Positions 27,385 through 35,360 of a DNA stretch of 64,000 nucleotides are shown in pieces. A program made the translations under genes and the position numbers. Within the stretch, counting starts at the first letter, position 1. Every line of letters begins with the position of its first letter. Origin of the DNA: Bacteroides nordii WAL 11050 = JCM 12987 (lineage in GTDB: Bacteria; Bacteroidota; Bacteroidia; Bacteroidales; Bacteroidaceae); assembly GCA_000613465.1 (NCBI GenBank), contig BAJA01000010.1, positions 1-64,000 of the forward strand. The letters are read 5' to 3'. The notes beneath the pieces are model-generated. The model searched no databases and was not told the origin of the DNA. It saw only the letters and a list, made by a program, of their open reading frames with translations.

Positions 27385-28635
27385 ATGAAAAAGACATTTT
27401 TACTCGTTGCTGCACTTGCTGCCACTTCTACATTATTGGCTCAAGATGATTTAGTTATTTATGGTGATGTAACTTCGGGCGTTGAATGGCACAACTTTGC
27501 CGGTCCGACAAATGTACAGGAAGTGGATAATCCAACTCCGGATGCGGTTAATTCGACAGCTAAATGTATCTCAATGAATCGTCCTAAAGAGACGGGTGGC
27601 TCTGACGAGATAGGATGGCCTTGGGAAGGCGCTTTATCCGAGAGTTTTAGTGTGCCTAATATTACTGACTATAATTCGATTTCGATGTTAGTAAAAAAGC
27701 CCTATCCTGGGAAAGTTTGCCTTGAATTACAGAGTCCGACAGGAGGAAGCGGTATGATATATGCAGAATATACTGCCACCGATGATTCCTGGCAGAAGTT
27801 GACATTTCCGATCATAAATGTTTCAGGGCTTGGAGCAACCGGACTTACCAAAATATTGATTGAAATTCATCGTGAAGATGAAAATAACAATGATGATTTC
27901 GAAGATTGCATTATGTATGCCGATGAGATTACTTTACATAAGGCTATGCCGGAATTTGGTTTTAATGGAGAAGATAAAATTGCTGGTGGATGGATTCCTT
28001 TCCCGGGAGATGAGTTCAGCAGAAAAGCCAGAATTGTTGCTAATCCGGATCAGACAGGTATCAATACCACTGACAAGTGTTTGTGGATTAAGAGAGAAAA
28101 GAATGATGAAGTATTTTCCGGTGCCATTAATCGTAATTTTAAGGTGAATAATTTAAATGAATTCAGATGTATGACGATGATGGTAAAGAAGAGTATAGCA
28201 GGACCGGTAAGTCTGGAGTTACAGTCTCCTGGTGAGGAGAAGAAACAAATTCTGACAGCTGATTATACAGAGGTGGGTAGATGGCAAAAATTAGAATTTG
28301 TATTCCCTGACAATTTGTTGGAGGGTGCTCCATTACAAATTATTATTTTGCAGGCTCATGTTGTAGATACGAAAGAAGATGCAAGTTTTACCGAACCTGT
28401 GGATATATATGTAGATGAGCTTTATTTGTCGAGTGAAACTGTATCCATTCCTTTATATTCAAAGGATAAGAAAGAAATTGTGAAGACTGAGATTTATGAT
28501 ATCAGAGGAATGCTTATGACAACATTCGGTGCAAACGAAGAAGCCGTTATAGACAATCTGGAAAAAGGAGTTTATGTTGTTCGTCAAACAGATAAAGAAG
28601 GAAATGTGACGGTTGAGAAAATGATGAATAGATAA
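27385..28635 (+). CDS. Secreted duplicated-domain protein, candidate carbohydrate-binding
   Basis: 416 residues, signal peptide MKKTFLLVAALAATSTLLAQ. Two homologous beta-sandwich domains follow: about 21-190 and 191-350. Each has an (N)(S/T)T(A/D)KC start, a MLVKKPYPGKVCLELQSP / MMVKKSIAGPVSLELQSP strand, a WQKLTF / WQKLEF strand and a final ADEITL / VDELYL. This resembles galactose-binding-like or CBM jelly rolls. The C-terminal 65 residues resemble a Por-type tail (TEIYDIRGMLMTTFG ... LEKGVYVVRQ). It lies between the surface GH32 and the GH172-type enzyme, 32 bp after the former. Fructan binding is inferred from location; no family name is recognised. Confidence 0.7.
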   Translation: MKKTFLLVAALAATSTLLAQDDLVIYGDVTSGVEWHNFAGPTNVQEVDNPTPDAVNSTAKCISMNRPKETGGSDEIGWPWEGALSESFSVPNITDYNSISMLVKKPYPGKVCLELQSPTGGSGMIYAEYTATDDSWQKLTFPIINVSGLGATGLTKILIEIHREDENNNDDFEDCIMYADEITLHKAMPEFGFNGEDKIAGGWIPFPGDEFSRKARIVANPDQTGINTTDKCLWIKREKNDEVFSGAINRNFKVNNLNEFRCMTMMVKKSIAGPVSLELQSPGEEKKQILTADYTEVGRWQKLEFVFPDNLLEGAPLQIIILQAHVVDTKEDASFTEPVDIYVDELYLSSETVSIPLYSKDKKEIVKTEIYDIRGMLMTTFGANEEAVIDNLEKGVYVVRQTDKEGNVTVEKMMNR

Positions 28636-28649
28636 TTTTAGTATGTATG

Positions 28650-28693
28650 GAAAGTGAAGAGGAGGGATTGAACATGACTCTTCACTTTCTTTT
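28650..28693 (+). terminator. Hairpin terminator within the PUL
   Basis: GAAAGTGAAGAG (28650-28661) pairs perfectly over 12 bp with CTCTTCACTTTC (28678-28689), followed by TTTTAT. It lies between the duplicated-domain gene and the DUF2961 gene and probably ends a share of transcripts. Confidence 0.75.
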
Positions 28694-28716
28694 ATAAAAC
28701 TTTAAAGAATGCCGAT

Positions 28717-30804
28717 ATGAATTATACACGCTGTTTGCTTTTGTTGTTTAGCATGATGTCGTTTTTTTCTTGTAAACAAGAAAAATATGATATTACCTTT
28801 AGCTCATTATTAGATGAAATGGTTGATTACGAAGAGAGTGCCCGTTTTCCCGCCATACCATTTTCTTGCCGTCAGGAAAGTAGTTACGACCGCCGTTCTG
28901 TTCATCCGGACTCAGCAGGCTGGTTTGCCAATAATGATGGTTTTGGGATAATCCGTGTTGATACAATCAATGGGAGAAAAGAAAATGTTTTATTTGATCA
29001 GGATGGTCCGGGCGTTATTACGCGTTTCTGGTTAACAACAATGGATAAACGTGGTATAATGCGTTTTTATTTTAATCATGCCGGGGATGCCCAATGGGAG
29101 ATACCGGCTTATGATTTGCTCCGTTCCGGTTTGTCAATAGGTAAAGAATTAGTGCAGGAACATCCGAATTATACTCCGGATGGAAAAGGAGGTAATACAT
29201 TGTTTTTACCCATACCCTATAGTAATGGATGTAAGATAACATTTGAATTACCGGATTCAATTGAGCCTTCTCCTAAATACTATGGAATAAATTATCGTAG
29301 TTATCCGGTAGGAACAAAAGTTGAAACTTTTTCTGTTGAGCTCGTAGAGCAGAATAAAGATAAGATATTATATGTGGATTCATTACTCCGGAATTATCCT
29401 TCTTATGAGAAGGGAACATTGTTAACTGAATCCAAAGAGTTGTTTTCAAAAGATTCATTGTCGGTTGCTTTGCCCGAAGGAACGAATGCTGTCCGTTTAT
29501 TATCTATAAATATTCAGATGGATTCAGTACATTATGAACAGGCGATGCGCGAACAGGTTATTAAAATGAGTTTTGATGGTGTGGAGACAGTTACCGTGCC
29601 TTTGAGTGATTTCTCGGGAGCAGGTATGGGAGCACACAAATCAGATAGCTGGTATATTTCTGCTGATGGCAAAGGGCATGTACTTAGCCGTTGGGTAATG
29701 CCTTATCAGAGTAATGCGTTTTTTAAACTTGTGAACCTATCTTCTACCACAGTAAAAGCTGATATCGAAATACGTGTGGATGATTGGAAATGGGATGAAC
29801 GCAGCCTTTATTTTCATTCTTCATGGAGACAGGAAAATGGCATTCATGTAGAAGCAAATCCGGATAATGATGCGGCATGTATCGATTGGAATTTTGCAAC
29901 ATTAAATGGGCGTGGAGTTTATAAAGGAGATGTATTATCGCTTTTTAATCATACATTAGCATGGTATGGAGAAGGAGATGAAAAGATATGGGTGGATGAT
30001 GATAAAGACTTTCCTTCTCATTTTGGCACAGGCACAGAAGATTATTACAATTGTTCCTGGGCTCCTGTCATTCCTTTCTATACACCGTTTGGAGGGGCAA
30101 CCCGTGCAGATGCTGAAACGTCAATCGGGTATAATACATTTTTCCGAACCCGTAGTCTGGATCAGATCCCGTTTAATAGACACCTTCGTTTTGATATAGA
30201 AATGTTGAGTTGGATATCGGGTGAGGTTGATTATGCTGCTACTGTATATTGGTATGGTGATCTGAACGCAAAAGCAGAAAACAGCACATTGATAGAGGAG
30301 GTAACACGTCCTTTACTGCCTCAACCAGCGGATCCGGCCGCTTACAAGATTGCAACGAATGCGATAGAGTTTGAAAAATTAACTCCCACAGCAAAATCCG
30401 AAGAACTATTTACTGATGGTCAGGGCATGCTTACTTTCTCTAAAGGAAAGTGGAGTGGGAGTAAGCAATTGATCTGTACACATGGGAAAACTGGTAGTTT
30501 TATTGAATATGAATTTGAGGTGCCTGAGAATAAACCATATGATATAACTGTTCATGGAACAAAAGCACCGGATTATGGTATTATCGGCTTTTATGTAAAT
30601 GGACATAAATCTCCAACCTTGTTTGATGGTTGCAGTGCGCCTGAATATGGTGTTGTTAATTCCGGGGCTATTCGTATCGGACGCTATGATCCGGAGAATG
30701 GAAAAATACGTCTAAAAATAGAGCTGGTTGGTAAGAATGAAAAGGCCCATGGTACGGGTGGTATTTTCGGATTAGATTGTTTGATATTAAATGCTGTGAA
30801 ATAA
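28717..30804 (+). CDS. DUF2961 lipoprotein, GH172-type alpha-D-fructofuranosidase candidate
   Basis: 695 residues, signal peptide with lipobox FFSCKQE. The DUF2961 core is clear: RQESSYDRRSVHPDSAGWFANND near the start, LFDQDGPGVITRFW, LSDFSGAGMGAHKSDSWYIS, and FGTGTEDYYNCSW with a glutamate in TEDYY. A second candidate acid, in DAETS, lies 26 residues later. A C-terminal beta-domain (about 560-695) follows. DUF2961 proteins now define family GH172, whose characterised member from Bifidobacterium dentium acts on difructose dianhydride I and alpha-D-fructofuranosides. Its position between GH32 genes in a fructan locus fits a fructose-linked substrate; the exact bond is not deducible. Confidence 0.82.
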   Translation: MNYTRCLLLLFSMMSFFSCKQEKYDITFSSLLDEMVDYEESARFPAIPFSCRQESSYDRRSVHPDSAGWFANNDGFGIIRVDTINGRKENVLFDQDGPGVITRFWLTTMDKRGIMRFYFNHAGDAQWEIPAYDLLRSGLSIGKELVQEHPNYTPDGKGGNTLFLPIPYSNGCKITFELPDSIEPSPKYYGINYRSYPVGTKVETFSVELVEQNKDKILYVDSLLRNYPSYEKGTLLTESKELFSKDSLSVALPEGTNAVRLLSINIQMDSVHYEQAMREQVIKMSFDGVETVTVPLSDFSGAGMGAHKSDSWYISADGKGHVLSRWVMPYQSNAFFKLVNLSSTTVKADIEIRVDDWKWDERSLYFHSSWRQENGIHVEANPDNDAACIDWNFATLNGRGVYKGDVLSLFNHTLAWYGEGDEKIWVDDDKDFPSHFGTGTEDYYNCSWAPVIPFYTPFGGATRADAETSIGYNTFFRTRSLDQIPFNRHLRFDIEMLSWISGEVDYAATVYWYGDLNAKAENSTLIEEVTRPLLPQPADPAAYKIATNAIEFEKLTPTAKSEELFTDGQGMLTFSKGKWSGSKQLICTHGKTGSFIEYEFEVPENKPYDITVHGTKAPDYGIIGFYVNGHKSPTLFDGCSAPEYGVVNSGAIRIGRYDPENGKIRLKIELVGKNEKAHGTGGIFGLDCLILNAVK

Positions 30805-30965
30805 ATGATTGAGTAAAATATATAAAAGACAGACGTATCATTATTAGTATAGAATGAATCAAATATTATAAATACCGAATATTCAGACTTGGGCAAATGA
30901 GAACCCATGTAACAAATATAATATAGTTTGCAATAAATGTGATAGGCGTTCTATGCTATGGCGCC

Positions 30966-30973
30966 TATCTTTG
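30966..30973 (+). promoter_or_regulatory. Putative internal promoter of the GH32-permease-kinase group
   Basis: TATCTTTG (TAnnTTTG type) lies 37 bp before the GH32 ATG at 31011. Just upstream, GATAGGCG and CGCCTATC (about 30941-30969) form an inverted repeat overlapping it, a possible operator. The 206-bp gap after the GH172 gene supports a separate promoter. No clear TTTG at -33. Confidence 0.5.
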
Positions 30974-31010
30974 CAGCAGTAGAATTTAAAAATCTTAATA
31001 CCATAACAAC

Positions 31011-32828
31011 ATGTTTCATTTAAAAGATTCCTGGCGGAAAATCGGAAAAACACTTTCCTTGTTTATAGTAGGGACTGCTGCTTCTGTCTGTTCTTGTCCG
31101 GCTATAAATCCTCCTTTCGTGATTAAACATTTAGGTGACGGACAAAGTATTGTTCAGATAGAAGAACAGAAAAAGTATTTGCTTCTTCCGGTAGAAGAGG
31201 CTTCGCCCGAAGCTAAATTGTATATGATAGCCGATAACGACGTAGTGCGTAATATGAATGTCCGTTTGGCTGTTAATAGAGTAGATTACTTTGTACCAGT
31301 CGACCTTACCGGATTTGACAACAAACATCTTTCTTTCAATTTTCAGCTTATCCCGGATTCGGCTATATGCTGGAAAGAAATGAAACTTTCTGATGAATAT
31401 GATATTTCCAATTGTGAAAAATTCCGTCCGGTTTATCACTTTACACCAGCTTATGGATGGATGAATGATCCGAATGGGATGGTATATAAGGATGGTGTTT
31501 ATCATCTGTTTTATCAACACAACCCTTACGGTTCTATGTGGGGTAATATGCACTGGGGACATGCTACCAGTACGGATTTAGTAAATTGGAAGCATCATGG
31601 TGATGCCATCTCTCCGGATGCACTGGGTACGATCTTCAGTGGTTCGTGTGTAGTCGATAAAGACAATACTGCCGGATTTGGTGCCGGAGCCATAGTGGCT
31701 TTTTATACCTCGGCAAGTGACCGTCAGGTACAGAGTATGGCTTACAGCCTCGATAACGGAAAGACATTCAAAAAGTATGCCCGTAATCCCATTCTTACTT
31801 CCACCCAACGTGATTTTCGTGACCCGAAAGTGATATGGCATGAAGATACAAAGAAATGGATTATGATTCTTGCTGTAGGACAGGAGATGCAACTTTATTC
31901 TTCTCCTAACCTGAAAGACTGGACTTTGGAAAGTAAATTCGGTGAAGGACAGGGTGCTCACGGTGGTGTATGGGAATGTCCTGATCTTATAGAACTACCT
32001 GTCGAAGGCACTGAATTAAAGAAATGGGTACTAATCTGTAACCTTAATCCGGGGGGGCCGTTCGGTGGCTCGGCCACGCAGTATTTTGTGGGTTCATTCG
32101 ATGGACAGAAGTTTGTAAATGACTCTCCGGCTTTAACCAAATGGATGGACTGGGGGAAAGATCATTATGCTACAGTAACCTGGAGTAATGCCCCCGAAGG
32201 CCGTCACATCGCTTTGGCATGGATGAGTAACTGGGAATATGCGAACAATGTTCCGACTCAACAATACCGTAGTGCAAACTCTGTACCTCGTGATCTTTCA
32301 CTCTATACTTTCAATGGGGAGACTTACGTGAAGTGTACTCCTTCCAAGGAGTTACTTAAGTTACGAGATAAAGCAATAAAGAAGCGTACTTTCAAAGTAG
32401 ACCGTACTTATAATATGGATAAGCTTTTTGCCGACAACACGGATACTTACGAAATAGAGATGACTATCAAAAATAAAAATGCCGAAGTTATCGGATTTCA
32501 ACTATTCAATTCAAAAGGAGAAGAAGTGGAGATGAGCTACAATCTGATTGAGAAGAAATTCTCTATGGATCGTACAAAGAGTGGAAATGTATCATTCAGC
32601 AAAGATTTTCCAACTGTTACAATGGCTCCTATCGGGGGTAGTAATGAAATGAAACTTCGTCTGTTTATTGATAAATCGAGTGTTGAAGCTTTCGGCGACG
32701 ATGGCCGGTTTGCGATGACGAACCTTGTGTTCCCATCGGAACCTTACAATCGCATTAGTTTTTATGCCAAAGGCGGAAGCTATAATGTGACTTCATTTAC
32801 TGTGTATAAATTAGTAGTAAGTAGATAG
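31011..32828 (+). CDS. GH32 beta-fructofuranosidase (periplasmic, exo-type candidate)
   Basis: 605 residues. N-terminal signal sequence (about 1-30; AASVCSCPA is a possible lipobox). An N-terminal extra domain (about 31-138) precedes the canonical GH32 propeller: nucleophile Asp 153 in WMNDPNGMVY, transition-state Asp 271 in FRDPKVI and acid/base Glu 322 in WECPDL, plus the FSGS motif. A C-terminal beta-sandwich (about 465-605) ends with KSSVEAFGDDGRF. In B. thetaiotaomicron the matching BT1759 releases fructose from oligosaccharides in the periplasm. The last codons lie inside a heptamer repeat. The MFS gene follows after 96 bp. Confidence 0.93.
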   Translation: MFHLKDSWRKIGKTLSLFIVGTAASVCSCPAINPPFVIKHLGDGQSIVQIEEQKKYLLLPVEEASPEAKLYMIADNDVVRNMNVRLAVNRVDYFVPVDLTGFDNKHLSFNFQLIPDSAICWKEMKLSDEYDISNCEKFRPVYHFTPAYGWMNDPNGMVYKDGVYHLFYQHNPYGSMWGNMHWGHATSTDLVNWKHHGDAISPDALGTIFSGSCVVDKDNTAGFGAGAIVAFYTSASDRQVQSMAYSLDNGKTFKKYARNPILTSTQRDFRDPKVIWHEDTKKWIMILAVGQEMQLYSSPNLKDWTLESKFGEGQGAHGGVWECPDLIELPVEGTELKKWVLICNLNPGGPFGGSATQYFVGSFDGQKFVNDSPALTKWMDWGKDHYATVTWSNAPEGRHIALAWMSNWEYANNVPTQQYRSANSVPRDLSLYTFNGETYVKCTPSKELLKLRDKAIKKRTFKVDRTYNMDKLFADNTDTYEIEMTIKNKNAEVIGFQLFNSKGEEVEMSYNLIEKKFSMDRTKSGNVSFSKDFPTVTMAPIGGSNEMKLRLFIDKSSVEAFGDDGRFAMTNLVFPSEPYNRISFYAKGGSYNVTSFTVYKLVVSR

Positions 32829-32845
32829 TAGTAAGTAGTGGATAG
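32811..32845. repeat. Heptamer repeat overlapping the GH32 stop codon
   Basis: Units TTAGTAG, TAAGTAG, ATAGTAG, TAAGTAG and TGGATAG at 7-bp period. The first two and a half units are translated as the last residues of GH32, and the stop codon TAG is in the third. Same family as the repeats in the etf region. Confidence 0.7.
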
Positions 32846-32874
32846 TTCTGCTTTATCTAAGCAAAACATTTCTA

Positions 32875-32922
32875 CTTAACTACTTCTCAACTTAAAAACT
32901 TCCCAACTTAACAACTCAAAAA
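32875..32922. repeat. Octamer repeat in the MFS leader
   Basis: Six exact 8-bp units: CTTAACTA, CTTCTCAA, CTTAAAAA, CTTCCCAA, CTTAACAA, CTCAAAAA, ending 2 bp before the ATG. Part is roughly complementary to the upstream heptamer repeat (AAGTAGTTAAGTAG-like), so the leader RNA could fold and hide the start region. There is no G-rich Shine-Dalgarno, as is usual in Bacteroides. Confidence 0.7.
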
Positions 32923-32924
32923 TA

Positions 32925-34091
32925 ATGGAAAATACTAAAAATGCTTCGCTAACGAAGCTTGTCCCAGTGATGCTTTGTTTCTTTGCTATGGGATTTGTTG
33001 ATCTTGTAGGTATCGCCTCTAATTATGTAAAAGCAGATCTTGGTCTGACAGATGCTCAGGCAAATATCTTTCCTTCACTGGTATTCTTTTGGTTTCTTAT
33101 CTTCTCCGTACCTACAGGTATGTTGATGAATCGTATCGGACGTAAAAAAACGGTACTTCTTAGTCTTGTAATCACTTTTGCATCTTTGGTTCTCCCTATT
33201 TTCGGAGATGGTTATGTATTGATGCTTGTTTCGTTTTCTCTGCTTGGTATTGGGAATGCCTTGATGCAGACTTCATTGAATCCATTACTTTCTACTATTG
33301 TTAGTGGTGACAAACTTGCCAGTAGTCTTACCTTCGGACAGTTTATAAAAGCCATTGCTTCTTTCCTTGCTCCTTACATCGCTATGTGGGGGGCTACACG
33401 AGCCATTCCTTCATTCGACCTTGGCTGGCGTGTACTTTTCCCCATTTACATGGTTATATCGATTGTTGCCATTCTGTTACTGAATGCTACATCGATAGTA
33501 GAAGAACCGGAAGAAGGAAAGCCTTCTACTTTTATGCAGTGCCTGGCTTTGTTGGGTAAACCTTTTATTTTACTTTCATTCGTCGGGATTATGTGTCATG
33601 TGGGGATTGATGTGGGTACAAATACTACTGCTCCGAAGATTCTTATGGAGCGTTTAGGCATGACATTAGCAGATGCAGGTTTCGCAACCAGTCTGTATTT
33701 TATCTTCCGTACCATAGGTTGTCTTTTAGGATCCTTTATTCTGCGTAAAATGTCATCTAAAACTTTCTTTGCTATCAGTGTGTTTTTTATGTTGATGGCA
33801 ATGGCAGGATTGTTTATTTTCCATGACTTGATGATGATTTACATTTGTATTGCTTTTATAGGATTTGGTAATTCAAATGTATTTCCTATCATTTTCTCTC
33901 AGGTATTATTGTTTATGCCGAATAAGAAAAATGAAGTTTCTGGTTTGATGATCATGGGGCTTTTCGGAGGAACAATTTTCCCTTTGGCAATGGGAGTTGC
34001 TTCTGACGCCATCGGACAGAGCGGTGCGGTAGCCGTAATGACGGTTGGAGTAGCATATCTCTTATTCTACACTTTCCGCATTAAAAAGTAA
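32925..34091 (+). CDS. MFS fructose/sugar permease (fructan PUL)
   Basis: 388 residues, about 12 hydrophobic segments. It has major facilitator motifs: a loop 2-3 MLMNRIGRKKTVLLS and the FGHS-family-like opening CFFAMGFVDLVGIASNYVKADLGLTDAQ. It lies between the periplasmic GH32 and fructokinase genes, 33 bp before the latter, so inner-membrane uptake of fructose is the natural reading; BT1758 of B. thetaiotaomicron has this place and role. Leader contains octamer repeats. Confidence 0.88.
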   Translation: MENTKNASLTKLVPVMLCFFAMGFVDLVGIASNYVKADLGLTDAQANIFPSLVFFWFLIFSVPTGMLMNRIGRKKTVLLSLVITFASLVLPIFGDGYVLMLVSFSLLGIGNALMQTSLNPLLSTIVSGDKLASSLTFGQFIKAIASFLAPYIAMWGATRAIPSFDLGWRVLFPIYMVISIVAILLLNATSIVEEPEEGKPSTFMQCLALLGKPFILLSFVGIMCHVGIDVGTNTTAPKILMERLGMTLADAGFATSLYFIFRTIGCLLGSFILRKMSSKTFFAISVFFMLMAMAGLFIFHDLMMIYICIAFIGFGNSNVFPIIFSQVLLFMPNKKNEVSGLMIMGLFGGTIFPLAMGVASDAIGQSGAVAVMTVGVAYLLFYTFRIKK

Positions 34092-34124
34092 TTTAAGTTG
34101 TAAATAGTTTAATCGTAAATTAGT

Positions 34125-35012
34125 ATGAATAACATAATCGTAGGAATGGGTGAGGCACTATGGGATGTGCTGCCCGAAGGAAAAAAAATAGGTGGTGCTC
34201 CGGCAAACTTCGCTTATCATGTATCGCAGTTTGGATTTGACAGCCGTGTGGTAAGTGCTGTTGGCAATGATGCGTTAGGGGATGAAATCCTTGAGGTATT
34301 CAAAGAAAAGCAGTTGAAGCATCAGTTGCAAGTGGTGAATTATCCTACCGGAACCGTACAGGTAACGCTCGATAGCGCTGGTATACCTCTTTATGAGATT
34401 AAAGAGGGGGTAGCCTGGGACAATATTCCATTTACTGATGATCTGAAACGCTTGGCGCTCAGTACTCGTGCTTTCTGCTTTGGTTCGCTGGCGCAACGCA
34501 ATGAAGTGAGTCGCACCTCTATCAATCGTTTTCTTGACACAATGCCCGATGGAGATGAGCAGTTGAAGATATTCGATATCAATCTTCGTCAGGGGTTTTA
34601 TACCAAAGAAATCATTCGTGAGTCTTGCCAGCGTTGCAATGTACTGAAGATTAATGATGAAGAATTGGTTGCTATCAGCCGTATGTTCGGTTATCCGGGT
34701 ATCGATCTTCAGGACAAATGCTGGATCCTCCTCGCTAAATACAATTTGAAGATGTTAATACTGACCTGTGGAACCAACGGGAGCTATGTATTTACTCCGG
34801 GCGTAGTCTCTTTCCAGGAGACACCCAGAGTACCGGTAGCCGATACGGTGGGGGCAGGTGATTCGTTTACGGCTGCTTTCTGTGCTTCGTTATTGAAGGG
34901 TAAGAGTGTGCCCGAAGCCCATAAACTGGCAGTTGAAGTTTCTGCATATGTATGTACTCAGAGTGGCGCTATGCCTGAGTTACCACAGGTTTTGAAAGAC
35001 AGACTATTGTGA
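34125..35012 (+). CDS. PfkB-family fructokinase
   Basis: 295 residues. Ribokinase/PfkB fold: GEALWDVLPEGKKIGGAPANFAYH at the N-terminus (sugar-binding and GG hinge), FDINLRQGFY, KINDEEL, LTCGTNGS, and the C-terminal ATP/catalytic motif DTVGAGDSFTAAF with the base Asp in GAGD. It phosphorylates fructose at C6 for entry to glycolysis. Last gene of the fructan locus; a 23-bp-period palindrome array follows 39 bp after its stop. Confidence 0.93.
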   Translation: MNNIIVGMGEALWDVLPEGKKIGGAPANFAYHVSQFGFDSRVVSAVGNDALGDEILEVFKEKQLKHQLQVVNYPTGTVQVTLDSAGIPLYEIKEGVAWDNIPFTDDLKRLALSTRAFCFGSLAQRNEVSRTSINRFLDTMPDGDEQLKIFDINLRQGFYTKEIIRESCQRCNVLKINDEELVAISRMFGYPGIDLQDKCWILLAKYNLKMLILTCGTNGSYVFTPGVVSFQETPRVPVADTVGAGDSFTAAFCASLLKGKSVPEAHKLAVEVSAYVCTQSGAMPELPQVLKDRLL

Positions 35013-35051
35013 TCTATATCTGTTTGTAATGCGCTGATAATGAGGTGATGC

Positions 35052-35137
35052 AAGAGTGTACACTTTTGTATAACAAGAATGTACATTCTTGCATAGTAAG
35101 GTTGTACATTCTTGTTATGTAAAAGTGTACAACCTTG
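35052..35137. repeat. Second four-unit palindromic array, 23-bp period
   Basis: Units at 35052-35068, 35075-35091, 35098-35114 and 35121-35137, with GTAC at 35058, 35081, 35104 and 35127. The second unit holds a perfect 16-bp palindrome AAGAATGTACATTCTT. Spacers are TATAAC, CATAGT and TTATGT. Array geometry is identical to that at 5-90. It lies 3' of the fructokinase gene. Confidence 0.9.
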
Positions 35138-35225
35138 TAATATCTTTACTTCTTTCTATTTTTCTTCATATTCTATTATTGATTTTGCTGAGTATAGATT
35201 TGGTAGTCAAACAAAAAAACATGGA

Positions 35226-35360
35226 TTACTGCTTGAGCTTTTGGATTGATATTCCATAAGCATCCATCGTGGCGGCTTGGGGGACCGGAATAACTGGTAA
35301 TTGAGCATATAGCTGCCAACTACATAAGATGGCGAAGAATATAGTTAACAATTTCTTCAT
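35226..35360 (-). CDS. Small secreted peptide or truncated secreted-protein start
   Basis: 44 residues: a good signal peptide (MKKLLTIFFAILCSWQLYAQ) then LPVIPVPQAATMDAYGISIQ and KLKQ before TAA. The PxPQAATMxxYG string resembles the first mature residues of Bacteroidota Rhs/YD-repeat-type secreted proteins, so this may be the surviving 5' end of such a gene. It is too short for standard gene callers. The rest of the gap shows no continuation. Confidence 0.45.
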   Translation of the reverse strand: MKKLLTIFFAILCSWQLYAQLPVIPVPQAATMDAYGISIQKLKQ

